Assembly (NCBI RefSeq): GCF_018812025.1
Contig: NC_063051.1
Location: forward strand, 8,102,396 to 8,166,395
DNA: 64,000 bases
Direction of reading: 5' to 3'
From: Megalobrama amblycephala
Taxonomy: Eukaryota; Chordata; Actinopteri; Cypriniformes; Xenocyprididae
This document shows, piece after piece, positions 39,300 to 51,010 of the stretch. How positions within the stretch are numbered: the stretch's first letter is position 1; each line of letters begins with the position of its first letter. Both the position numbers and the translations under genes were made by a program. The notes under the pieces are model-generated. The model did not search any database. It was not told where the DNA came from and worked only from the letters and a program-made list of their open reading frames with translations.

Positions 39300-40970
39300 A
39301 ATATATATTTTTTTATACAGTACATTCACTCAAAAATAAGATGATTCATAACAAATGAATGATAACCCATGCATCAGTGCAAAACAGGTTCACATTATGT
39401 AACTAATATTATAAAATGGTTAGTTCAGACTCCATTTACATAAATATACATAATGGTATAGAACAATATAGCACATTTCTACTCTGGCCTAGTTGAATCC
39501 ATTTAAAAATGTATTATCATACTGTTTCAAAAAATTGAAATGTACAAATATATATATATATTTTGTAAACACATCTGGAAAAATGTTTGAAAGGCAATAT
39601 ATATATATTAAACCACTATATATAAAAAATAGTGGTCTTTACATGAAGAACATGTAGCTTTCATATGAATCCAGTGGGGTTAGTGTCATGCAATGAGATG
39701 CTACCCATGTAGAGCGCTTCATATCAGTCACATGTCAAGTTTTATCACAGTTAGGAAGATATAGCAGTCAGCTGCCTATGCTTTTAAAGTCTTTCCTGAG
39801 AGACACCTAATTCCCTTCATGCATGCCACACGCTGCATGCCACTCGACTCTAGTGGATTAAACTGAATCAGAAAAGATCAGCAGTCGATATCGCAAATGC
39901 TAAATAGCTGGCACACGCAAGCTGTGCCGCTAGTCATGAATTGAAAGAGAGAGAAAAAGAGACAGAGAAACAAAAATCACTGCTAATGACCAGCACTTGC
40001 CATATGGGGGGGACGGACACTGAGGCACATGCTTTCATCCAAACAGACCCAAACTTGACCGCATGACTCACTCTGCAAGCCAAATGCCTCAAAAGAGGTT
40101 CACAAATGGATTTATGCGGCCAAATTCACAAAGAACATCAGGTTAGTATTCTCTAAATGAGATCTATCACAGCACCTCGCCTCTAAACGCACTGGCCAAA
40201 CAGCTATAAAAACTTTATTGGCAATAAATAACAAGCAGCATTTAAACTTTGCAGGTCGTACCACCCAGAATACTTTGAACTCCCTGGACAAGTTATTGAG
40301 TTAAATAATTCGAAAGGCCAGAAATAAAACTCCTCCCCGTTTCTGGCCCTTGACGAAATATTTAATTTATCTCCCCCCTGTTGATAGACTGTCTGGCCTG
40401 CGCTGGCCTAGCATAAGGCCGACCTCTGCCAGAGGTATTTTAATGAGTTTGTGAGTGTCACCTGCTGTCAATTTCAATTTGAGGTGAAGAACTCCCTGGA
40501 GGCTAATTTGCTCTTGCAGGCAGTACGTTACTTCCAATTGGCAGCTATACCAGCGGACGTTACATGCTTTGTAAGCACCCATATCTCTCTTTATTTCTCT
40601 CTTACTCTATCAGACACAGAGGCTGCATACCAATTCTCATACTACGTGTCCTATATACAGTACAAGCCCAGAGGTTATGTTCAGAATATCATATACTGTA
40701 ATACTCTACTGCTGTTTATACAGTATGTAGCAAATACAGCTTGGGTATTATGCACATTTTCTATACACATGGAATGCCCATATGACTACAAAATGTGAAT
40801 TATACAATGTGAATTATCCTATAATGCAATGCACGCAACTTTTTCTTCCATTTTCAGTGGGTTGAATTAATTTATTTTTCGATTTTTGATGAAGCATGTT
40901 TTTTAGGTATGCAGGTGTGCATCATGTATGTTTTTGTGATCTAATAATAACAACAATAAAATGACATTAA
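39300..40970. other. 5' region, AT-rich then unique
   Basis: 39300-39650 is low-complexity. 39650-40640 is unique and contains no recognised gene; 40150-40600 is the most complex part. Confidence 0.35.
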
Positions 40971-40974
40971 ATTA

Positions 40975-41660
40975 CACTACTGTTCAAACCACACTGTAAA
41001 AAGAATTGTTGGTTTTACTTAAAAAAGTAAGTTACCTGGTTGCCTTAAAATTTTGAGTTCATTGAAATTAAAAATTTGAGTTAATACAAGGAAGGCGATT
41101 AGTTTAATCAACAGAAACTCAAAATATTATGTTATCTGAACCACATTAATTATTGGTTGATTTGATAAAAAAAAGTTTATTCAGAGATGATGCATTAAAT
41201 TTAATGTATAATAAGACAATTATAATCTTACTCGAGATTTTATTTTAAAAAATGCCGTTCTTTTGATCATTATATCCATCAAAGAATCCTGAAACATGCT
41301 ATTACATTGATAATAAGAAATGTTTCTTGAGCAGCAAATCAGCATATTAGAATGATTTCTGAAGGATCATGTGACACTGAAGACTAGAGTAATGATGCTG
41401 AAAATTCAGCTTTGATCACAGGGAAAACTTATTTTAAAGCATATTAAAGTAGAAAAAATGTACACTGTAATGATCACTGTTTTTTTTTTTTTTTTTTACT
41501 GTATTTTTGATCAAATAAATGTAAGTTTTTTCCTGTGAAGAATTTTCAGCATCATTAATCCAGTCTTCAGTGTCACATGATCCTTCAAAAATAATTCTAA
41601 TATGCTGATTTGCAGAAGAGACTTCTTTCAAAAACTTCGAACCGACACCAAAATTTGAAT
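40975..41660. mobile_element. family A element with second element inserted near its left end
   Basis: Left terminus ACACTACTGTTCAAA is followed within about 16 bp by CACTGTAAAAAGAATTGTTG (40992-41172, another element). The family A sequence then resumes (GATGATGCATTAAAT) and ends CCGACACCAAAATTTGAATGG. Confidence 0.75.
40992..41172. mobile_element. CACTGTAAAAA-TTGTTGGTTTTACTT element
   Basis: Starts CACTGTAAAAAGAATTGTTG and includes GTAAGTTACCTGGTTGCCTT. An inverted copy of the same end lies at 63292-63365, again embedded in family A sequence. Confidence 0.7.
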
Positions 41661-42030
41661 GGTAATCTATATTATATTATACCATAAACAATTTAACATA
41701 GTACCTTACACTTAAAAGAGCCACCCAGCATACACTTCTTATTTTTTCAACTTTTCCAATCTGATGGCTTCTCAGCTACATTTGGCATACTTTATATAAG
41801 AAAATATCCTTCAAAAATAATTCTAATATGCTGATTTGCAGAAGAGACTTCTTTCAAAAACTTCGAACCGACACCAAAATTTGAATGGTAATCTATATTA
41901 TATTATACCATAAACAATTTAACATAGTACCTTACACTTAAAAGAGCCACCCAGCATACACTTCTTATTTTTTCAACTTTTCCAATCTGATGGCTTCTCA
42001 GCTACATTTGGCATACTTTATATAAGAAAA
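41580..42030. repeat. 226-bp exact tandem duplication
   Basis: The block beginning ATCCTTCAAAAATAATTC (41580) recurs at 41806 and runs to TATATAAGAAAA at 42030. I found no mismatch across the two copies. The unit spans the right end of a family A element and about 145 bp of flank. Confidence 0.9.
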
Positions 42031-42039
42031 GTAGGTGTA

Positions 42040-42870
42040 TTCAGAAGCGAAGAGCATCTTTTTCTTGACTCATTATTGGACTGAACTGTCAAAAGCTGAC
42101 ATGAATTTATCCTCAATGCAAGTGCACCCATATTTAATGTAAGTGTGACCCACCAGTCCAGAAATATTGCTCAAAAAAGTATGTACTTTCCTTTCAGAGA
42201 AGCATACTTTTAGTGTGAAGTATAAGTATGTGAATTGGGATGCAGCCATACACACTAATGCTAAGCCTTCTTCCCACACTTGCTTCCCTCTCCCCCAAGC
42301 CTTGTCTATTTATCTCGTCTTTCTTCTCCTCCTTCCCTCTCTTTCTTTCATTGGCTTGCTGAAGGGGAGGTTCATTATGTGCTCCCCGTCTCAAGGTTTT
42401 GTGGCTGACACTCAAGGTTTCTGCTCAGCTTACTGGATCATCCATCAGAGTGAAGCTACCTCTGTTGCTTTCATAGCGCAACGATTCAGAAACTCTTCTC
42501 AAATGATGAGAAGGGAGAAAAATAAAAGGGTGTAACACCAGCTTGGGGTTACAGGTTGGTTAATTAAGCTTGTTAACACAAGGAAGTCATTAATACCTGT
42601 AGAAACTGTATTTGTATTCCCATTCATCTCAACAGCCTGTTGGGTCATTTTATGGGGGGTTATTTTTTCCAAGGATGGGTAGTTTTGTGTTACCCATGCA
42701 GACACTGGGTTAGTGGCTGGGTCAATCTCACTGACAGCTGAAACAATACACCCCTCCCCATCATCTGACATTACAACAATTCAGCGTTACTGGTAAGCTA
42801 TAGTATCCCTGTAAAAATTAAGAGATCGCATAAATCAACCCATTATACTGAGTTAAATGAACAACCCAGC
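42040..42870. other. unique 5' region sequence
   Basis: No recognised gene; 42540-42790 has several GGGTTA/TGGGT motifs, perhaps a decayed flank of the GGGTT element. Confidence 0.35.
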
Positions 42871-42876
42871 ATGCTA

Positions 42877-43466
42877 CACTCTAAAAAATGCTGGGTTAAA
42901 AACAACCCAAGTTGGGTTGAAAATTGACAAACCCAGCGGTTGGGTAAATGTTTGCCCAACCTGCTGGGTAGTTTTAAATAACTCAAAAATTACTGTATTT
43001 CTTGCTTAAAATTAACCCAAAATAGGTTGGAAATTAACATTTATTAATATTTGTTAATGTTTAATAAATGAACACTTATTAATATGTTTAATGAATAATA
43101 ATTAAACAATAAACATTTAATAAATTGCTTATTAATAAATGTTCACCTTTTGATTATTGTTGCCTCTAGTAATTATGTTTCTGATTTTTAATTTCCAACC
43201 TATTTTGGGTTCATTTTACGCCATCCATATAGTAATTTTTAAACAATACTTGGGTTAAATAAAACTGCCCAGCACGTTGGGCAAACATTTAACCCAGCCG
43301 CTGGGTTAAAACAACCCAATCGCTGAGTTTGTCCATTTTCAACCCAATTTGGGTTGTTTTTAACCCGTTTAAATAACCCACGGTTGGTTTTGTCCATATT
43401 TGTCCCAGAAATGGGTTGCAAAACAGCCTAAACTGAGTTATTTTCAACCCAATGGTTTTAAGAGAG
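42877..43466. mobile_element. palindromic GGGTTAAAAACAACCCAA element
   Basis: Left CTGGGTTAAAAACAACCCAA, right AACCCAATTTGGGTTGTTTT and TTTTAACCC. Inverted arms share AACCCAGCGGTTGGG-type motifs and the middle is AT-rich (TTAATAAATG units). A fragment of the same family is at 55190-55310. Confidence 0.8.
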
Positions 43467-43499
43467 CACTTGTGTGTGGTTGTCGCAGCAGGACCTCCC

Positions 43500-44620
43500 A
43501 GAAGTGAATAATCTAAAATCTGACATTTTTGCTTATGGGCACTCATTTTTAGATGTAATTGTTTTTGAGTATGTTTTGAGCAGGAAAATTATGTCATGAC
43601 AACATTTACTGATTCCACTGACAACTTTGAGTGTACTTTTGTCTTTTTGATTGACACCTGTCACGTCACCTTGCCCAGACCCGTCACAGCCATTTCAAGA
43701 TCCCAGACGTGCATACAAAATGCCTTTCAGATCTCAATCATTGGCGTCACAATACCACCTTTTCATTTAATCACACACTCGCATATTTATTAAATTAATA
43801 GATTGTTAATGGACCGTTAAATTAAACTGTATCCTATTTTTTTGCGCACAATAAACGTCTTTCCCTCGCATCGCCTCTCCTGAGCCACCGCTGCTGCCGT
43901 TTTCTGCAGTCAGATACTCTCTCAGGCTGTTGTCAGAATAAAGAGGCATTCTGTGCACTTCTCTTTGATGTCTGTGACCCGAAGAGAGGAGAGAAGAGAA
44001 GACGGCGAGATACTTAAAAGACACTGCTCTGGGAGAAGGAGGAAGAGGGAGCAGGCAGGGAGGAGACGGAGAGCACAAGAGACATAAGGTATGAGAAAGG
44101 AAGAAGAGGAGAGGTACAAAGAAATGTTTGCTCTGTCTCTGCACTCCTGAGCCTCAGAAGAATGAAAAGAGACTTTAACCTACATTAACAAAGAACTGTG
44201 ATTTCAAACATATACAGCCACAATAACAATGTAAAAAAGCTGAGGAAAGGAACATGGCAAAGAATTGGGATGACGTTATAGTCATATGAGCTTCTGAAAA
44301 AGTGCATTTCTAACTACAAAAGGCCTTGTGTGAATCCAAACTAAACTTTTATGAGTTGAGTATTCAAAGAAGAGGAATAGCTACCATTTTCACCCCTTGG
44401 CATTGAAAAGTGTGAATTGCAAAATAGTTCAGCATCAGTAGTAGTGAAATTTATTACATTTGATAAAGTGTTGATGAATACAAAAATGATATTTAAAAAA
44501 AAATCTATTTTTGGTTTGTCACCAAACAAAGTGACATTTGAACAATTTTGCTTGTAATAATGACACAGTAGTTTGGCTGAGAAAAATGAAAATGGCAGCC
44601 AGTCATTGTATGTTATAGTC
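43500..44620. other. unique island, purine-rich stretch
   Basis: 43980-44120 is strongly purine-rich (GAGAGGAGAGAAGAGAAG type), giving spurious Ser/Leu-rich frames on the minus strand. No gene recognised. Confidence 0.4.
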
Positions 44621-44627
44621 ATACAAA

Positions 44628-45440
44628 TTAACCCTCTGGAGTCGGAGGCTGATTTGGGGCCTGGAGAAGTTTTGACATGCCCTGACATTTGTGCTTTTTT
44701 CAGTTGTTCATAAACATATTAATGGAAAAAGTGTCATTACACTGTATTCAGCACAAACTAGGCTACAATAATATGTGAGGAACATGTATGTACATGTTTG
44801 TGTTTTTGAAGGAATAACATTTATGCGTGGTTATTGAAAAAACAAAAAACTTAAGTCACTGAAATAAGGCCAAAAAAAGTATAGTAAATCTGTGTTTACA
44901 ATACTTTAGGGTATTGGAGGTTGTAAACTAGAGTTTTTGCTTCAAAATTATGTAAAAATTATGCTGCCTACTCCTTCATATAAAACAATATATTGATTTA
45001 GTTTTTGTAAGACACTTTTTGCAAAGAAACAGTATGCGTGGAGGCATGAATCTGCATGAATAATGGGCCATTTACACCTGAGAAGACAAAAGAATTGGAT
45101 AGTAATGAGCTGAAACGACTTGCATATTAATGAGGCATTTCAGTCAGGTAGGCTGTGAAAAAAACCTTCTGTGATGTCTCAAGCTCATCATGATATATGA
45201 AACGTACAGAAAAATATTATTACAATATAAAGTAATGGTTTTATATTATACTTTAAAATATAATGTATTTCTGTGATGCAAAGAGTCTGAATATAGGCTT
45301 TTAGTTTAATTGATCAGATTTGTCTAATAAAGGACTTTAAACCTTTATGACCCATGGAACTTACACATTATATAATGCTTTACAGATCATTAGACAATTC
45401 ATTAACCCTTTCAGACCTGATTTATATTTCAGGGACACCA
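44628..45440. repeat. probable dispersed repeat (AACCCTCTGGAGTC start)
   Basis: Begins TTAACCCTCTGGAGTCGGAG and ends near TTAAACCTTTATGACCCATGG. The interior style matches fish dispersed elements but I cannot delimit it exactly. Confidence 0.4.
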
Positions 45441-45467
45441 ACATTATGTCCATAATTTATTTGGATT

Positions 45468-46955
45468 TATACTGCAGGGCTGTTGAATGCTTGAATATGA
45501 TTAGCTCCAGAGTTTCAGACAGGTCTTGACTGCATTACATGTCCATATCACTTCGCCAAATGATTTCAGTTATTTCAAAGGTCCTTACAGCCTACAACAG
45601 CAAAAGAACCAAAACCCACAATGACACTGACCATGCAAATAAATATAGTAAACAATAGGATAAAAATTACAAATTACATTTTATTATTTACAGAAAGCAC
45701 ATACTCTCTTTGTCCCGCTCTCTCTCCCACTCAAACACACACACACACACATACAGTACGGACACACACTTGCACAGAAACATGTTGTCAGCTTTGCTCT
45801 GGCGATTTTATCAGTAAAACAGTTTAACAGCTTAAAATCTACATGACATTTCTCACTGGTGAGGTAATAACGGCGCTGTTCTTGAAGCAGATAAACTTAC
45901 AGTTTCGCTATTAGAAGAGACACTGCTGCCGAACACCGTTGAGAGACGCACAGACTCAGGTAATTCACTCACACTCAATCTCTCTCTCTAATAACTGTGT
46001 TAATAACTGCATTAGTTTGCTATCAATGGCTAAAGCCTCCATTAATAGCTCTAAAATGATATTGTGGAATTAGCAATGGAGGCGTGGGATGAGAGGTGTA
46101 AGACATTAGCCCTACACACAAGAGCGTTTTAAGGACAAAACCCTGACAGATGTCTTGAAATACAGAGCCTGGTCTCATTAGAAAATGTACCTGTGGGAAC
46201 GTTTTCGCAAATCGCAAAAATACGTACCAATACAAGCATATCACTGCAGTTTCAATGTGAAATGTCCACTGAGTGGTGCTAAAAGCGTGTTCATTTTTTT
46301 GCCGAAACAGACAAACGTGAATTTGGTACGTTTTTATGACGTTGGTTTTTATACGAATCAGTGAGTGGCACTGAAAGTGTAATGCTCCATTACGTTTTAA
46401 AATAATGTACCACCAACACTACACCTAAACCTACACGATAGTGTTAGCAAAAGCAAATGTGACATAAAAAGCATCCGTAATCGTGCCGTTTTAGCTTGTT
46501 TTGATCTCTCATCTTTGAGCTCTTTTACCGTGACTCGTCTTTTACGTGATATTGTGCATGGAGACGTAAAAACAAGTCTTTATTAATCCATAATCTGACC
46601 CTGTAATCGTAACTGTGTATGAAAACGAATAAAAGTGCTTGTTGTTTTACTGCCTCTAGTGTTCATTTCTGTTGGAAACTGCAGTGATATGTACATATTG
46701 GTACGTATTTTTGCGACTCGCAAAAATGTTCCCACAGTTACGTCTTTCCATGACAGCAGGATGGAAATACAACATCTGAACAATGTCTTGAGGTGTGGTA
46801 ACCATAGTATAAGTGGAATGTTTGACTCCTGTCCATTGAATTGTTAGAAAATAATGCACACCTGAGGTGAAACGAGGTGTAGCAGCCATGACGCAAAGCA
46901 TCTCGGGATTGCATTATTTTCTAATAATTCAACGGCCCGTTGTTAATTATTCCTT
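45468..46955. repeat. dispersed repeat B, copy 1, interrupted by an insertion
   Basis: 45468-46163 and 46764-46955 align with 51739-52590: shared stretches include GGTCTTGACTGCATTACATG, CAACAGCAAAAGAACCAAAA, AATGGAGGCGTGGGATGAGA and AGAAAATAATGCA. It contains the 600-bp insertion at 46164-46763. Confidence 0.85.
46164..46763. mobile_element. palindromic insertion with 7-8 bp target duplication and empty site
   Basis: Flanked by GAAATAC (46157-46163 and 46764-46770). Arms: CCTGTGGGAACGTTTTCGC ... TCGCAAAAATACGTACCAAT against TTGGTACGTATTTTTGCGA ... GCAAAAATGTTCCCACAG. Copy 2 of the host repeat has an uninterrupted GTCTTGAAATATAACATCTG at 52438-52457, the empty site. Confidence 0.88.
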
Positions 46956-47149
46956 ACATATATTTACTCTCATAGCAGCAATATTTGAATGGATGCAGGG
47001 TATGAAAGGGTTAAAACAGAAAAAAAAATTGTGTGAATATATCACCTTTACAGACTTTCTGAAATATCTTCATGGGAAATACATACTTACATTTAAGAGT
47101 TGACATGTTTTATTGTTTTTTTTTTAGTATTTGGCATGTTATATGGTTA

Positions 47150-49280
47150 CATGTAAAAGTGTATTCCTTCTTCTATGGTTTATGGTCATCAGAGTATTTC
47201 CTGGCCACACTGCAGATGTACTTCGAGTACAGACTCTATTAATTCAATGCTAATTTAAAGGACCTGTTCTGCCTCACGGACAATTTAGATTATCAAAAAC
47301 AGATCAGAATGGAGAAATGCATGTTGAATGCAGATCTTTCGTAGAGTAAAAAACAATATGGAAATAATTGCACCAACTCTTGAGCCTCAGCATTGGTCAG
47401 CTTCATTAACACTTACAGCATCAGCAGTAATCAATTAGAGCAAAACACGATCATCCAAGGGCTCAATGAACTATTTAATGACCTCTGTGTCAATACAGTG
47501 ACCTTGTTTAATCTCAAAAGGAAATCCATATTGTTTAGCTATGATTTTAAATTGCATCACATTTGCCCACAATAAATGTCAAAGCCTTTAATTCAGAGCC
47601 AGTGGCTCGCCTTGCAGTATCAAAATCCTTGCTTCAAAAGTTCATGGCTAAATTTGAGCGCAAAACCACATGAATGATTATCCACTCAATTATCTTTCTC
47701 TCTGTTTGAACTGGGTCGAACGCTGATCCACCCGCAATATGAAATAACAGGGTATTCATAATACACAGAGCAAAAGCTGCGGCGATTGTTTAGAGAGGGG
47801 GAGCAATAGAAATGGTTCAACTGAAGCGTGTCTGATTGCAACACTGCGTTCATTTGGTTGCTGTGCCATACAGCCATAACGCCGCGGTCATTCTGATAGC
47901 TTGCAAATCATCGCTTATAATTACTTCTCGCCAAATCCAGATGAAGATCCTTATTTCAGATTAATTATCTTAATCACAGCATATCAGAGTCAGATGAACC
48001 CACAGCGCCGGAATGTGAATCGATGTGTGATGACATTGAAAGGGCAGCAACGTCTGAGACATTCTGATAATTATGCACGGACAGGGATCCGGTGACAAAA
48101 CAAATCAGTTAAGTTCATCTCTGAAGTGGAACTAGTGTTCGGATTATGCAAATGTATTGTGAGATTGTGACAAGAAAATGGTTTAAAATCACACATTTGT
48201 TGAATTGAAACTTCACTTTCCATCCTCTTGGAATTAACCATTACCTTACTATTTAACATAACAGTTTTGAATATTTATATTCAAAGCATGTTTGAATATG
48301 AACCATATTTGTGATCCTTGGAGGGACACAAGTCCCTTATTCGTATCACATCTTTATGTACGCCTGTGATTCTTTGCAGAATCTTAATGAGCTGTTTGAA
48401 GTGTTAAACTATCAAACTGCATAACCACCGCCTTCCCTAGTGACTTCTTGGCCTCAGCGGTATGTAAATGAATCCAAACACATTTAATAATTAACAGAGA
48501 ACAGTTTGTCACTATATTAAATTCATATTTCAACCTTGCTAAAAAAAAAATGGGGCCACCTTGCTTTATTATGTGATCAAACATACAATGAAGCACAAAA
48601 AGTAAGAGTGATCCTCAGTCATTTTAACAAAACATCACCCTAGTGTTATTCTACACAGCAATCAACATGCTAATGCAGTCTCTAATAATAATGTAAGTTA
48701 ATTAATGTCAAGCAAGGCAATCATTTTCCTAGTATGCAACTCAACAGAATGGAGAAATACTGACCAACCGCATAGTCAACATTATATTTTCCTTAAAGTG
48801 GCACAAGAAAAAAAAAAAGCCATTCATGAATAAATCATTTACAGTGGTATTCTGTATCAAGTGTTCTGGGCAATAGCTTCAGTTTTTCCAAATCAAAGGC
48901 TGACAGCCGGCAGTCTGTGAGGCTCCCGTGTTGCTAACAGGAGATGTTGAGGAACAATAGGGCATCCCAGGGAACTGCTCTGTTCATGCTTTATATTATA
49001 GATTTCCAGTACAACACCAACTCACTTATTTGATGAATTCCTGATGGTTCGCTCTACTGACACTGGTGATGATTGAATACAAGAAGGTGGTGGACATATT
49101 TTTACTGTAAATACAGTTGTTAAAGTATTAAAACAGATTAAGCGGTAATGCATAACAAGAAGCATGTTATATAACCAGACTGTCGTTTAACAAATTAGCT
49201 TATTTTTAAATTTGAACCTTAACACTTTTTCAAATATGTGACGTTATTTGGAAAATACAATAGAAAACTTCTCCCTTATA
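47150..49280. other. unique island, candidate conserved non-coding DNA
   Basis: The longest stretch upstream of raly without repeat ends. 47380-48090 looks most constrained: TAATCAATTAGAG, CCTTTAATTC, CAGATTAATTATCTTAATC (homeodomain cores) and no coding signal. Confidence 0.35.
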
Positions 49281-49288
49281 TAACATCA

Positions 49289-49444
49289 TGTACGCTACCG
49301 TTCAAAAGTTTAGTCTGTACAATTTTCTAAAATGTTTTTAAAAGAAGTCTCTTATGCTCACCAATGCTGCACTTGATCAAAAATACAGTAAAAACAGCAA
49401 TATTGTGAAATAACATTACAGTTTAAAATAATTGTGTTCTATGT
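49289..49444. mobile_element. family A element, left-end fragment
   Basis: Starts ACGCTACCGTTCAAAAGTTT and is cut by the TTAA element at 49445. Confidence 0.75.
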
Positions 49445-50054
49445 TTAAAGGGATAGTTCACCCAAAAATGAAAATTTGATGTTTATCTGCTTACCCCCAG
49501 GGCATCCAAAATGTAGGTGACTTTGTTTCTTCAGTAGAACACAAATGATGATTTTTAACTCCAACTGTTGCGGTCTGTCAGTCAAATAATGCATTGAAAC
49601 GGTAACAGCATCTATAAGAGTCAAATAAACCTGCACAGACAAATCCAAATTAAACCCTGCGGCTTGTGACGACACACTGATGTCCTAAGACACGAAACGA
49701 TCGGTTTGTGTGAGAAACCGAACAGTATGTATAATTTTTTACCTCTACACTGCGTTCCAAATTATTATGCAATTGACATATCAGTAAGATTTCAGTACAA
49801 TAAACATTCAGATTTTAGTTTTTCTAAGAAAATATTTGTTTCTTTTTAGATAACTGGTATCAATCTCAGACAAAATAATTTGCCAGGTCTATGGAAACCC
49901 TATTTAGAGGTTGTTCCACATTATTAAGCAAGTCACAGTTCTCATGCAATATGGGGAGGAAGAAAGATCTTTTTGAAGATGAAAAGCATGAAATGGTGCA
50001 ATGTTGTGCAAAAGGCATGAAAACAACTAATATTATCGAATTATCATAAGATTT

Positions 50055-50258
50055 GTGAGTGATTTAGAGCACAGCAGAACTCGGTCATATAAAGGCTTAT
50101 TGAGGAAAGTTCCTGTCAAAAAAATGTATTGTATTAAAAGGGCAGCTATAAAAAAGCCAGTGTTGAGCAGCAAACAGGTATTTGAAGCTGCTGGTGTCTC
50201 TGGAGTCTTGAGAACCTCACCATGCAGGCTGGCAGTTGTGCGTAAAGATGCATTTTAG
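50055..50258 (+). pseudogene. mirror copy of the Tc1-like transposase N-terminal part
   Basis: The left arm of the palindrome on the plus strand reads KKPVLSSKQVFEAAGVSGVL and continues out of frame to TPLTKPNKEKHLQWV, like the PLLTxxxxxxRLxWA motif of Tc1 transposases. It is an inverted duplicate of the right arm. Confidence 0.7.
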
Positions 50259-50391
50259 ACACCACTAACCAAACCTAACAAAGAGAAACATTTACAGTGG
50301 GTGTAGAAATACATTTTCAAACAGTTTTATTGCTGTGGTGTTTTTTGCAGCATGGGATAGTGCATAGTGCATTGTACAATAGTGCATTGTA

Positions 50392-51010
50392 CTATGCACT
50401 ATCCTCCTTTTTATACCATAGCTGAAAATGGCCAGTTATGAACTCCACATATCTTGCAAAAGTAATTTTAATACCCTCCATCTCACTTCCCAGTATTCCA
50501 GCCCAAATCATCACCCACCAGCTCCTTGCTGACGTCACAGTCTTGTTGGAATGTGGTGGCCATTTACCAACCATCCAGAAATCCATCCATTTAGACAATC
50601 CACTGTAGTACGGCATTAGTCAGTGAATAAAACTATTTAAAAATGAGTCTTCATGTATTTCTAAACCCACTGTAAATGTTTCTCTTTGTGAGGTTTGGTT
50701 TGGAGTGGCTGAAATGCATCGTTACACACAACTTCCAGCCTGCATGGAGAGCTTCTTGAGACTCCAGAAGTACCAGAAGCTTCAAATACCTGTTTGCTGC
50801 TCAACACTGGCTTTTTTTTATAGCTGCCCTTTTAATGCAATTAATTTTTTTGACAGGAACTTTCCTCAATAAGCCTTTATATGACCGAGTTCTGCTGTGC
50901 TCTAAATCACTCACAAATCTTATGATAATTCGCTAATCTACATTCAGTTTCACACAATATTAGTTGTTTTCATGCCTTTTGCACAACATTGCACCATTTT
51001 ATGCTTTTCA
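50392..51010 (-). pseudogene. Tc1-like transposase remnant (DNA-binding part plus start of catalytic domain)
   Basis: Read on the minus strand, the right arm gives QVFEAAGVSGV-type sequence (as on the plus strand at 50190) and the centre gives SWWVMIWAGILGSEMEGIK and ARYVEFITGHFQLWYKK. These match the GGGVMIWAG and KYxxFLxxxLxPW regions of Tc1 transposases. Stops and frameshifts interrupt it and nothing downstream of this region survives, so it cannot be active. Confidence 0.8.

Noticed and set aside
43806..44144. Ser/Leu/Pro-rich 112-codon minus frame resembling a membrane segment
   Set aside because: Produced by a purine-rich (GAGAGGAGA) plus-strand tract; no start context or homologous motif.
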